Positions 1 through 11,800 of a stretch of DNA of 64,000 nt are shown here, piece by piece (positions within the stretch are counted from its first letter, which is position 1; every line of letters begins with the position of its first letter). The position numbers and the translations under genes were made by a program. The stretch is taken from the NCBI GenBank assembly GCA_013399875.1, contig VXAZ01007517.1, forward strand, positions 434,001 to 498,000, in the 5' to 3' direction. Origin of the DNA: Gymnorhina tibicen. Lineage: Eukaryota; Chordata; Aves; Passeriformes; Artamidae. The notes under the pieces were generated by a model that saw only the letters and a list, made by a program, of their open reading frames with translations, made no database searches and was not told the origin of the DNA.

Positions 1-717
1 TCATTAGAATCCCTTAATCTCTTAATTATTCATTTTAACTAGCTTCTGTCTACTTTTTTATGTAGTTCCTCATGTTATTTATATTTTAAAGACCCTTTAT
101 TAGGCTTTTTGCACACAGTGTATAAGACTTTATATCTTTGCTTAACCAAACTGGCCTCTGTTGCCCTTTTCTGCATTTAGATTATAACCAGGATGAATTT
201 CACTTGTGGTCTCTCCAGCTGTTTTTTAAGTAGTTCCTACTTTTCTGCAACAGATTTCCTCCACATTAGAAGATTCCAATCCAAATTCCATAGGGTATTT
301 TGCCTTCCCTTTAAATCAGCTTCCCTTCATGTTTCTCTTCCACGGGTCCTAGCTCATACGAATCCTATGAATGCAGTGTTATAATTAGAACTATGTGAAC
401 ACAGTACTTCCATTTCTCAGAGGTTCCTGCAAACATTTGCTTTGGTTTTCATCCATGTGAGCTCCCATTCCTTGGTAATTTTGACTTTGAATTTCAGATG
501 TGAACAAACCAAACATCACTGAGGTCAAATTCAGCTCCAGTGAATCAATGTTAGGAAGCCCTGAAAAAATACCCAACAAAACAACCCCCAAAAAACCCCA
601 CAAAATTTTGCATTCTTTGGGGTAGGATCCACAGAGCTTAAATGTTGACATCAGTAGTTACCTGCCCATAATGAAACTTTAAACCTAGAAAACCAGTGCT
701 TGACTTCTCAGATATAA

Positions 718-791
718 ACAGTGAAGGGGTTATATATATATAATATTTATATCATGTATATAATAATATTTATATTATACATATAAATAGT
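718..791. repeat. AT-rich (TA)n block with internal direct and inverted repeats
   Basis: This is an alternating TA-rich stretch in which AATATTTATAT occurs twice and the sequence around the centre is nearly self-complementary. It begins beside GGGGTT and is followed by AACCCC at 794-798, so the flanks can also pair. Such blocks are common microsatellite-like DNA and could extrude a cruciform; I infer no function. Confidence 0.6.
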
Positions 792-814
792 GAACCCCTA
801 TCCTACAGGGGTTC
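792..814. repeat. Perfect 8-bp inverted repeat (hairpin)
   Basis: GAACCCCT at 792-799 is the exact reverse complement of AGGGGTTC at 807-814, with a 7-base loop between. It directly follows the AT-rich block. A transcript crossing it could form a small GC-rich stem. It may be the relic of a mobile element terminus or simple chance. Confidence 0.55.
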
Positions 815-1513
815 ATGGCTCGTTTTTTTAGCCTGGAGCACAGTACCTGGGAGCACCTTCCTGTCTCGACAGGCTGGGTGAGAGCTCCCTCTCCTGTTTC
901 CATCTGGATCAGGCTGTGTCCTCGTGACTCCCACACCTGGCCAGATGGGTTTTCCTGGTATCAGACCCATCTCAGTGCACTTGTTTTCCAGGTTAGATCT
1001 GTGGCAGCCTCGAGTTACCTTCTTCCACAACAAGAAACTATTCCACTCTCTTATTTTTGTATTGTTTTTATTTCTGTCTCCAATTAAACAGTTAACTCCG
1101 TTCAGTGAGACAACCCAAATTGCCTAACACCAAACTGTGCAGTATTTCTTTAAAAGGTCTTTCAGCGTAGAACAGGAACATTGGAAGATCTTATTTTACC
1201 ATTTTACTTAGATGCTTCTGCTTTTTTCAAAACCAATGACCCAAAAAAAAACAAAGGAAGAGAAACTGAAACGCTAAATTAATTAATTTACTTATTATTT
1301 TATACCTCTTTCTAGGATGAAGGAATGAAAACAGACATATGAAGTGAGGGTAATAAGAAGGTTTGCACTGAAATTGGTAAAAAAGGGTGTAATGCTCTGT
1401 CTTAAGAGATAGAGGTGGTCATTTTGTTATGGTCCTTCACTTTAATAGTTACATGTGCATTGAAATTCTAACTTGTCAAAATTGATTTAAAATACGTTAA
1501 TGCATTTTCCACT

Positions 1514-1564
1514 ATTCCTTGAATCTATTCCTTGGATCTATTCCCAAATATATTCCTTGAATCA
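1514..1564 (+). repeat. Four imperfect tandem copies of a 13-bp unit
   Basis: The unit ATTCCTTGAATCT starts at 1514, 1527, 1540 and 1552. Copies one, two and four differ by one base from each other, while copy three is shortened to 12 bases and diverged. This is a small minisatellite. No coding context is apparent. Confidence 0.75.
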
Positions 1565-2332
1565 CTGAAACTGTGCTCTTTTTTTGTGAAGCATCCCAGC
1601 CATAAAGAAACAAAAATTGCTCCATTAATCTTACAATTATCAGTCTCTTATTCTTACTGTGTGGACAAGCCTACAGATGGAATGTCATCTCCTCACTCCT
1701 GAGTTTGGCAATTGCTGTGAGTTACTGCCCAGGCACCCAACATAGTTTGTGGTCACTGTGTGTTGGATCTGGAACTGCTTAAAAAGCTTGGAATCGACTT
1801 AAAGCTTCATGTTGGTTGCTTTAGGAAGAGGGTAGCAAAAGGGCAGGAGAGCTTTAATTTATCTAGTGAGTATTGTTGACATTTTTTGTGTTAACAACAT
1901 TAGGAAGTTGCTGACTGTTTTCTTTATTTTTTCTTGTTTTGCTTAGAATTCTTCGATGGGAACGGAGTTTTTCATGCAGAATGAAAGCAAATTGCAAGTC
2001 ACAACAGAGTATAAGAGAAGGTGGAATTTTCCTTTCCAGACGTGGCATTTTCTGGAAACCATAAAAATGAAAAAACAAATTACAGAATGGAGATAATAGC
2101 ATTTTAGAAAGCCACATTAAATTAGAACAGTTGAAGGCAAATTCTTTGCAGCCGCTAATGCCAAATTATGGGTAGAAAGCCAAGAGGATTCTTAAAGATC
2201 TCTTTCTTAATTAATTTAACATTTTCCTTGTTGGCCTGCAGATCTGCCAGTGTGAATAGCGTGTGTCTTCCCCATGGGCCACAGCTGTCTGGTTTGTTCA
2301 GCTTTGGAAGCCGTGGGATGGTTTTCCTGCCT

Positions 2333-2371
2333 GGGACAGGTTGGGATGGGGAGGGAGGCAGGGGCGGTGGG
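2333..2371 (+). other. Predicted G-quadruplex-forming motif
   Basis: Six runs of three or four G lie at 2333-2335, 2343-2345, 2348-2351, 2353-2355, 2361-2364 and 2369-2371. The last five are separated by loops of only 2, 1, 5 and 4 bases, which satisfies the usual four-run quadruplex rule on the + strand. It sits in a local GC-rich patch (about 2270-2420) inside AT-rich DNA. No promoter or exon can be tied to it. Confidence 0.6.
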
Positions 2372-5300
2372 AGCCCACTGGAGGGCAACCGAGCTCTGTC
2401 TGTGTGACCCCCGCTTCTGCCTGACCCTTTGGAAAGAGTTTTGTTCTGAACTCTAATAACAGTTTACATTTCCACGTCCGTATTAGATCTGAGGTTTCAT
2501 AAAGCCAGGCCAGCACTATATGTTTTTGCTCTCTCAAATATTACATCGTCTATTTATACTGTGTGTTTTTGTAGCCCATGATGTAATATGACAAAATTTC
2601 AGCCATGTGCATCACACATGCAAGTCCGAGTGCAGCTGGGTTGTGTAGCATGGCTGAGGTAATGTCAAGAAATTTCATATTATATTTAAAATGACACCTG
2701 TAAAAATAATCTTCAATTTGTAATTTAAATACTGTAATACTCAATTATGTGAACTGACAGGAAGTGTCCCAGCGGTTTTGGAAAATAACATTCTTTTATC
2801 CATCGAACTTTTGATGCATTTTTGAACAGCCTTAATGGAAGTTCAGATCATGACCTTCTGCTTTGAGAGAACACAGTCTCTCAGAGGAATAAGATGTTCT
2901 CCTGCATCAAGGTGAAGTCTTCTCTCTGCATATATTTTTGCTTTCTTGGAATGAAATGTCAGCTGTGCTCATTTCATCATTATCCAAGCTCAAGGAAAGC
3001 TCAAAACTGTAAATCTAGCCTAATTTCTAGTTGTGTGCCTTGCTTACGGCAGCACATGCATGTCATCTGTAAATATATATATCCTGCTCTACTCCTAATG
3101 AGAGGCTTCGAAGGTTTTCCTGCAGCCTGCCTCAGTAGCAATCAGAGTCTATTAATGTGGGAGTTAGGTTTGTGACTTGGCCCTTGAAAAAGCTCAGGAG
3201 TCTTCCAGATGCAGGAATGAGTTTCGGAAATCTACTGAGCTGCTTCTTAAGTATGTTCCCTTTGCTTATTTGGGGGTGGGGGGAGTTGTGGGGGAACGAC
3301 AAGATGTAGGCTTTGTGCAAGTAGGTTACGAATGTGATAGCTCTGGGACTTCCCCCACTGTAAATTACACCTTCTTCCCTAATTCTGTGGCATTTCCCTT
3401 ATCCAAGAGTTGTTTCTTAAGCCTCTTGTCAGCCTTAATAGCCACTCCCCCAACCTGTACCTGTTACTGGCTTCTGAAAAATCTAAGAGATTTCTCTTAT
3501 GTCCTTTTCCATCATGTATTTTTGAAATACTGAATGTGACTTCCAGAGAGTTGTGCTTTGTGCCACTTAAATAAACTCTGTTCTTTCCATTCAACTCTGG
3601 TAACCTGATACTGCACAATAAATGCTAATAAGTTTCCTGCAGAGTAGTGCTCTTAAGACAGCTTATTTTTCATCCCTCCTTTCATGTTGTTCCCTTATTG
3701 ATGACTCAGTCCATACCACAAGTGTTCTTAAAGAAGATAAAATGTAAATAACAGTGGAAGATGCTGGTCTGATAAGGCACTAAGAAGGATATAGGAAATG
3801 CTTCATAAAAAATATTTTTTCTGCACCCAAAGTTACCCCTTTTAAGTTGCAATTGATGCCTATTACTCTTTGTAGGCCATTAAGGACAAAATGTTGTATT
3901 AAATAATTAACAACAGCAAATTAATGCTTTGGTCCACTGCAAATCAAGGACATATGCCTTTATGGACCACCTTGTAGGCTGGAGAGTGGTTTGTTTTCTA
4001 TTGCTAGAAAGATTTCTTAATCATATTCTTTGTGGGTGAAACTCACCTGCAGTATTGCATCAGGAGAAGGCCTGAATGACACCTGTGGATCTGCATATGG
4101 GGAATCAGGAGCAAAAAAGTGTGGGAGGGCTTTGTCTGACAGGGAGAAACTCTGTCAAGTGTGAAACAAACGTGCAATGACTGTCTGTCATGGCTGCACA
4201 TGCAGGATACATCAAACCTTGGTGGCCCCTTGCCCTGTGCAGAGAAGGGTGGCCTGTTACTGAGGGCATCCAAGGGCACCTTTGCCCACATCATAAGCCT
4301 TCTCCTTTCCTCTGCTATAGCTCCCGTGTGGTGAGTTTCCTTCCTTGGACATTGCTCTGCTGGTAAGGGGAACCCCTGCATCCCGGTGTGCAGGTCCCAA
4401 GGAGACCATCTCCCTGAAAGTTGGGTGGAGCAGCCTGTGGAGGAGAAGGGACAGCTGACAGGGCCACCTGCATAGCGGGAGAGGTGGGTGCACGAGAGGG
4501 AGGGCTGCTCCCTGGGGCAGGCAGCAGTGGTAGCTGGGGTCTGCAGGAAACACTGAGGTGTTTGCTGTTGTTATTGCAAGAGGCTGAATGTGGCAGTGCT
4601 GCGGGGCCATGCCCGGGGAGGAGACAGAGCTCACAGGCAGAACAGTAGACAGTGCCTGCCCTGAAGAGCTCCCCACACTGATGCTTTAAGGCAAAGAACA
4701 ACACAGCTGAGCCCTTTTTAATGCTTGGTGAGGAAGGAGAGCACATCTTTCCCTTCTGCCTCACACAACAGACAACAGGAAGGAAGTGCTCGGCTCTTAA
4801 AAGTTTGTTTCAGTCTCATGTTTTGAAAAAGCAGGTCACTTCAAAGTCCCACCATAAAATTACCACATGCCATCTGCTTGTTACAAATGTGCAAGGGAAA
4901 TTATTGGTGCTTCTGCCTTGTTTCTGTGATCCAAATGTATGTATGTGCCAATTATTTATTTTATTTTTAAACAGACTTCTTCAGTTGTCTCCCACCCTTC
5001 CATACTTCTTACACTGAACATCTTCTTGGGCTGTCAGCCCTTGGGGTAGGAGACCACATGTGCCTGTACTGCTCTGCTCATCTGTTTGTTCAGATGTAAA
5101 AGGGCCTCAATGTCCATGACAAAACCCAGGGAGGGCAACTGTCAGGTTCCATGTGGTGCAAACGTGTTTTTTTGTTGAAGCAGGCTAAAGCCAGTGGCTG
5201 ATATTATGCAGTTTTCCTAACAGTTGTAAGCCACAATGCAGCTCAGGATAGGGGCCCTTGATGTGCTATTTCCAGAGCTGATGGCCTGGCAAGATTATTG

Positions 5301-5836
5301 GTTTGTTGCTGCACATCTTGGACTACAGACTTTTACCCATATGGTCTATTAACAACCTCTTTTAGACAAAGTTTTTAAATCCTCAGTACTTCAACCATGG
5401 GCACCTCTCATTAGAGCTGAGAGGAGCAGGATTCAGTTCTTCTGTCTGCTGTTGTCACTTAAAGTGTTGCTCATCTTGCCAAAATTCAGGTACCTGGTCC
5501 AAGTCAGTTATTCAGATTTTGTCTATAGTCAATGCAGAGAGAGCTGAGGGTCCAAAGGGCATTTTTTCCTAGTTGTTGAGGCCTGTAGTAGGATGGGTTG
5601 AACATGACCATTTATCTCATTTTATTTTAGAGGGAGGTTGAACAAGAAGCTTAGATTAGATTGCTAACTTTTACAGCACTAGGGTTGGTGTGACCTCTGC
5701 ATTTAAACCCTTACTGTCAGAGTGCTTTCTGTGAACACTGGATAATAATAAAACTGCTGAAGGGATAGTCCTACTAGGTTAATGGAGCATGGTCTCAATC
5801 AGAGCCTTAAAAATGCTTTCTTATAGAAACAGTAAC

Positions 5837-5887
5837 TGATCTCAGTGGGGTTATTGCTGATTTATGCCAGTGTAAGAGAAGGACTGG
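5837..5887 (+). repeat. Possible ancient interspersed repeat relic, copy A
   Basis: The segment reads CTCAGTGGGG, then TTATTGCTGATTTATGCCAG, then TGTAAGAGAAGGACTGG. It shares the ordered pattern (CAGTGG, ATTGCTGA, GATTTA..CCAG, then a purine-rich tract) with segments at 25121-25155 and 41309-41360. I recall a similar pattern (CAGTGG then GATTTACACCAG then TGGCCC) as a repeated sequence in turtle, crocodile and bird DNA, but I cannot name the family with confidence. The match is short and diverged. Confidence 0.35.
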
Positions 5888-8800
5888 TTCTCAGGTTTCC
5901 TATTGCATTCAAGCTAGCTAATTTTTCACATTCATACCAATTTGGGGCTGAGTGCTTTACTTATTTGTATGACGTTTACATTTATTTTTAACCAGTACTT
6001 GTTAAAAATAAACTTTTCATCAGTGAACAGTCCAGGGTGGACAGATGACTCACATGTGCTAGTGGGAATGGGATGAATCAGCAACACCGTTTGATTCATA
6101 GCACAGTGTTTCATAGAGCAGCTGCATCTGGAGAGACTGGACATGCTCCATGTTTTGGCATGTTACAGTCTTGTCCCCAGCATGACTGGCTTGCTCTGTC
6201 AGATGTCAGAGCCAGGGGGCTCATGGCATTGTGAGGTGCAGAAGAACCTATGCCAAGCCAGTACTGGATGTGTTTTCAGCTCTCCCTGGTATCAACACAT
6301 GCTTCCCACAGCAAACTGACTTGTTCTGGCAGCGCTGTCTCTGCACAATGCCAACCCAGCCCTGGGGCAGGCGGCTGAAGGTGTGAGGACTCAGCTTCTG
6401 GTCTGCACTTCTGTCTTTGGTGGTGGCTGGGACATCAGCTGGGCATGACCTTTGCTATTGCCTCTGCATGTCACCTGATGATGGCTATGCCCAAGTGCAG
6501 TGGAAATTGACTTTCTACCTCCATGCATTTCCCAGGCATTTCCAGGAGATAAAGCCTTCCAAAACACAATGTGGCCATAATCACAGAGTTATTGCTGTCC
6601 ACCAAAGTCATATTGAGTCTACAGATATATATATTTATGCCCTTCTCTTAACCCAACTATATGTTTCCAGGCCTTAAAGCTGCAAGACATTTTTTATATT
6701 TGTTATTGAGAGCAGATGTGCCCAATTCCAATCATATTCTACTGAAGATTGTCAGGGTTGTGAGAGGTCAAATGGTGAGTGCCTTTCAATCTCAATTATT
6801 ATTTCCTCCACTCAATTGCCGCAGCAGGGAGACTACAGTTGTTAATAGAGACCTTAAAAATATTCAAATATATTACAGATCAAAACCTTCCTTGCACTCT
6901 TTCTTTTACCTCCTTCTAGTCTTGAAAACTACTCTGGCTATGCTGCTGCTTCAGCCTGGGACTGGAGCTGATCTTTTGTCCAAATACTCCAACTAGAGAT
7001 GCTGAGGAGATGCTAACCTGCTTTAGAGTGTCATCTAACTGAGAAACCAACCCCTTTTGGGGAGGTGTGACCACACCCTGCCAGCTGTCCTGCACGGACA
7101 GAGGCAGAATGGCCTCTCTGACAGGACCTTGCCTTGCCCGTTGGCCTGTATCCACCTCTGCCTTTTCCCAAAACGAGAGCTCCCAGGGGCCTTAAATTGA
7201 AGGTGCCAAAAGCAGTTGCAAAATGCTTTAAAATGCTCTTTTCTTTCTGAACTATGGATGTGGCAGTGACCAAAGGGGAAGGGAAAAATGCTGGAAGGGG
7301 AAGGGCACAGGAACCAGATCTGTTCCTAAGCCCAGCTCAGGAACACAGCCTCCGTTTCCTCTGCTGTTCTCAGGAATGGTTCAGGGATGCATTCAGATTT
7401 CTTGCAGGCTCCATGGAAAGAACCATGCTGAAGACCAGAAAAGCCCAATTTTAGATCTATGACAGGTTCTTTCCTTTCCTTCTGGGGGCTTGGAAGGAGG
7501 ATTATGGAAGAAGATGTGATTAATGCCCTCTCTCTGGGAGGAAGAAAACATGATTGTGTATTCTTTCCTAGTCCCGTCCATCATCCTCAGTGATGCTCAT
7601 GGGGAAGCTTATTCCTCCAAAGGCAACATTTGCAGAACTAATTTCCAAAAAAATAGGAGTGACTTTAAATAAAGCAAACATAATTTTGCAATTGTCTGCA
7701 GTGATTTAATGTTTATTGATTTTCTCAGTCAGAAATTTTTCTTCCTCTCTCTGCAGAGCAGCTATTTAATACAACTGCTCATTTTTTCCTGTGGGATTTT
7801 TTTCACTGAAAATGTGTGGTGGGCAAACTGTCACCATGTTGTGAAGGCAGGGATTTGAAGGGTAACTGGGAGATTTTAAAGAACGTATGAGCTTTGTTAC
7901 CACTTCTTGTCCTTTCTCAGTCAGGCTCCCATCTCCGCTGCGTGTTGCAAATGCTGAATATTTCTTCCACTGATTTCCTGACTTTCTAACTGAAACACAA
8001 ACCAGGCACAGAATAAAGCTCAGAAACATCTTCAGTTTGGAAAGGAGATGTAAATAAATGCAATATCCTGGGTCAGGAGTCTTGTCATGTTTAAGAGCAC
8101 TAATAGTCCTGAGGACAGAGCTGCCAACTGGCTTTAGTGCCTTGGGTGTGAGGGCAGGCCTGCATACATTCTTTCCAAATCAGCTGGTTTTAGGGGACTG
8201 CTAGAAAGCACCACTATTGAGAAATTACACCAAATGCAAAGTCATCAAATTCAGCACTTGATACTTCATCCCTTCATCCAAATATTAAAATCCCATACTA
8301 TGCTGTTCTTGGCATGCAAGGAGCCCTTACCTGAAAACACTGTGAGCTCACACAGTGCTGACACGATGGTGAATGACATGCTTGGTTTGGAAAGACAATA
8401 GCTTGGGAATAGCTTGGGAAGGGACCTGAAAAAGTGCTGCCCACTCTTTAGGTTATTCAAAAAGTAAGCTAGTGGGAAGCAGAGGGAGCGTCTGCATCGA
8501 GGTCTCTACATCGTCTCACTGCAGGCTGAGGCAGACTTATCCTCACTTACAATGTTGGAAGCTGGTTTAATTTTCAGTAATTAAAATTAGTACATGCTCG
8601 GTGAGTTTAACACCTGGTGCTGGAAAGCCTTGGGACAAGTAAGGTTGCTCTGTCTGCTTGAGAGAGTGAGCAGGACTGCCAGCTCCTGCCATGCACCTCC
8701 AGGGATGCTGAGGAAGCTCCCAAGGCTGCATTTGTAGCAGTGGTTGAGAGGGGTCACAGCTACTGAGAGGTGGACTCCTGCCTACAGCCAACATCCTCCT

Positions 8801-11800
8801 TCTGCTGGCACAAGCATTGCCAGCCCTGTTTGCCACACACCTGTAGGGAATTTGGGCCATCTGGGACTGCATGTGAGCAGCCTCAGCAAAGCAAAAACTT
8901 TGGCAGCAGTGCTTGACTTTAATTGCTCATTGAGCAAGATGTTTAATATATGCGTGCTTAGATCTCTTTTGTATCTAACAGCAGCGACAGCCCAGCTTCA
9001 CCTCACAAACCTGTGGTGGCCGTGAGTACATCACCAAGTGCTCTGATGCAGCAGGAATAGGGGCACCGAGCTACTTAGAAATGTGGGGTTTAAAAGCCTA
9101 TACCCGCCTCTCAGGGCGAGTTAATAGGAAAGCTCTCACCACACGGCTGCTTTTTTGATAGATGAAGGACTATCCAGGGAGCAATCTGAGATATACATTA
9201 GGCACTCACACAAATCTGGGTAGTCATTTCAGTTGGACCAACACTGAAGATTAAATATTATAGTTCACTGAAGGGGATCTGAGTGGCAGTGAAAAAAGCC
9301 AGAATACAGTTACCTAAAATCTCACAACGAAATACAGAACACAGTGTTTAATTAACCTTTTCCTCTGATGCCTCAGGAAAAACCAAAATGGATGTGTTTG
9401 CTCTGCCAGCCTTTGGGGAACCTGTAGGACAGTTGTTCTTTTCTTTAGTGTGAAGTGCACTGAGACATCAGGGATGTGTCTTTATACATTAATTTGTGGA
9501 GATAGCTGTAAAGTATTCAGGGCAATGACAGCAAGCAGCTGGGACTTCTGTGGTCTCAGTAAGGCTTTCTCATCTCCATGAGATGCATGTTCAGTATGGG
9601 GTGATTTGTAACTGGGGTATTTGTTCAGATTTTTAAATAAAACTTCAGAGAGCAGGAAGTGTTCATTGGTGAAAATATACAGATTTTATTTCAAGGAAAA
9701 TCTTGAAAATTTTTGTTGCAAAGCTGGGGGATTGTCAACTTGAAAACATCATACAGGTTCTTCACACCTCTAGTTTCCCTCAGGGTGGGCTGTCTGCCCC
9801 AGGTTTACCTGCTCCTGTATGGCATCTACAGTGTCTGACGGAGTCTGGTGGTCAACAGGAGCTCTTTGGGATGGTAGAGGCCCATTGAGTGGTTTGGCAG
9901 GCAGAGAGCAGCAGTGTTAGGGAGTCAGAATTCCATATTTTTACTGAAGTTTTATCCCCAAAGGCTCCTCAGTGTTAAGGTAATGGTCACCCAGCATAGG
10001 TTCCAGGGAGAGCTATGGTGGTGTCAGGAGAGCCCTAAAGGGGAACTCCATAATGCATGGGTTAACTTCAAGGCAACATCACTACCCCATTGATCAGAAT
10101 TAGTTTCTTTTATGCATTCTGTGTCAGAAGTGAGTGTGTTGATGGACAGATTCCATATTTTTTCTTTCCAAAGTAAAATGCCCCTTGTGAAGGTTGCTTA
10201 CAGCTACTGCTGGCCTCAGCAGGCCCCAGCAAGGTGAAAGGTCCTTGTTTCCCCTGAGGACTGACACATTATGATGGCTTCATTTGATTAAAAGGGGATG
10301 TTGATCATTAGTTATGACCCAAATTTCTTTTTTTTGGCAATCATTCAAAGTGTTCCCAGATGCCCATAAGGCTGCTGTTACCTGCAAATAAAACATATCT
10401 TTATAACAAGGACATTAATGTTAATGAACAATATCAAAATGTGCCATGTGCCTTTCCCAGGCCTTTTTTTGCATTTTGATGGATTGAATGATGGAAGGGA
10501 AACATATGCTTTCCAGATTGAACCCAAAGAGTTCACTAATTCAGAGTCCATGCTCCTTCAAGCTGCAGCCAAGCAGAGAATAAATTGGATAGTATTTGTC
10601 ATCCACTTGGGATTAATTATTGAATTTTAGAGGTAAGTAGCTGCACCAGTAAAGGTTACCAGTTTGTTCTTTAACTTTTAGTTAGAGCATTGAAGGAACT
10701 AGGAGGGGCATCTGATTAAACACAAATAACTTGGATATTTCTGTACAGTGTAAACTGGGCACCAACGAAGGAGGTCAAATGTTCAGCTCATGAAATAGCA
10801 TGTACATGTGCACTTTTGTTGAGGATTAGTTCAATTGTATTAGGAACGGGTACTCCCTTCAGGTTAACATTAAAGAGCATTGACAGAGCAACAGGAAAAG
10901 TCTTTGGGTTTTTTATAGTTAGTGCCATAGTTGACCTGGAGCTGGTACTGTCTTGGAAAAAATGAGCATTGTTCCCTGAAGGACTCATGTCAACCTTGAG
11001 CTTTGGACTTATCTTCCATTTTTCAGGCAGTCTAGGGCTAGGACACTTGTCCCCAGGGTCTCCTTTGATTATGTGATGAGGTTTTAAGGAAACTAACTGA
11101 TGACTGTAATAGGGAAAGAGCAGGATCTGAACTTGAAAATCTGGCAGTTTTTTGTTTCATTAAACACACATCTTAGCAGGAAGTTGAAAAGGTAAGGTCA
11201 AGAGAGGAGGGTTTGTGCCAGGGGTGATGGTGAAAAGGTGATGGATTAAAAATATAGTCTGATTTAGCTATTTTTGAGATGAAATGAAAAATGAGCACTT
11301 GAAAAATGAGTTAATTAATCATCATGTCTTAGCTATTCAAAGAGCATTTCCAGTGATCCACAAGGTAGCTTTTCATATTTTCTGTGCTCAGGAGCTGAAG
11401 AACATTATAACCCTTTGCTTATTTTATTTGCATTCTATTTTTCTGTCCTTCAGCAATATTACTATAGGAACATGTGAGGTCAACTGAGACACTGTGGAGG
11501 GTGGTAAGTTTCCAATCTTTTAGCAGTTGTATCTGCTTTAGCATCTTTGCTTGAAGCAGCACTGTTCTTTGGAAGTGATGGCGTGGACTGTCTGATTGGC
11601 CTGCATGCTCTTTCCATCCACAAGGATTTGTGTGCACAAAGTTTGCTTTTGGGGTAGACTCAACTGGAACTTCTGTCCCAACTGGTACTAGAAGGTTTCT
11701 TTAAGGGAATGTAGGGACCCAAACCAGTCACAGGTCTTTCACACAGCTTCAGACCACGTGTAGGGAACTTTGGTCCATGGAGCCAGACTCAGCCTAATCT

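Noticed and set aside
3040..3062. Match to the 5' end of U6 snRNA (CTTGCTTACGGCAGCACAT)
   Set aside because: It agrees over about 18 bases with one insertion and then diverges completely; the U6 core is absent.
3272..3299. G-rich run considered as a quadruplex
   Set aside because: It has only three separated runs of three or more G, so it does not meet the four-run rule.
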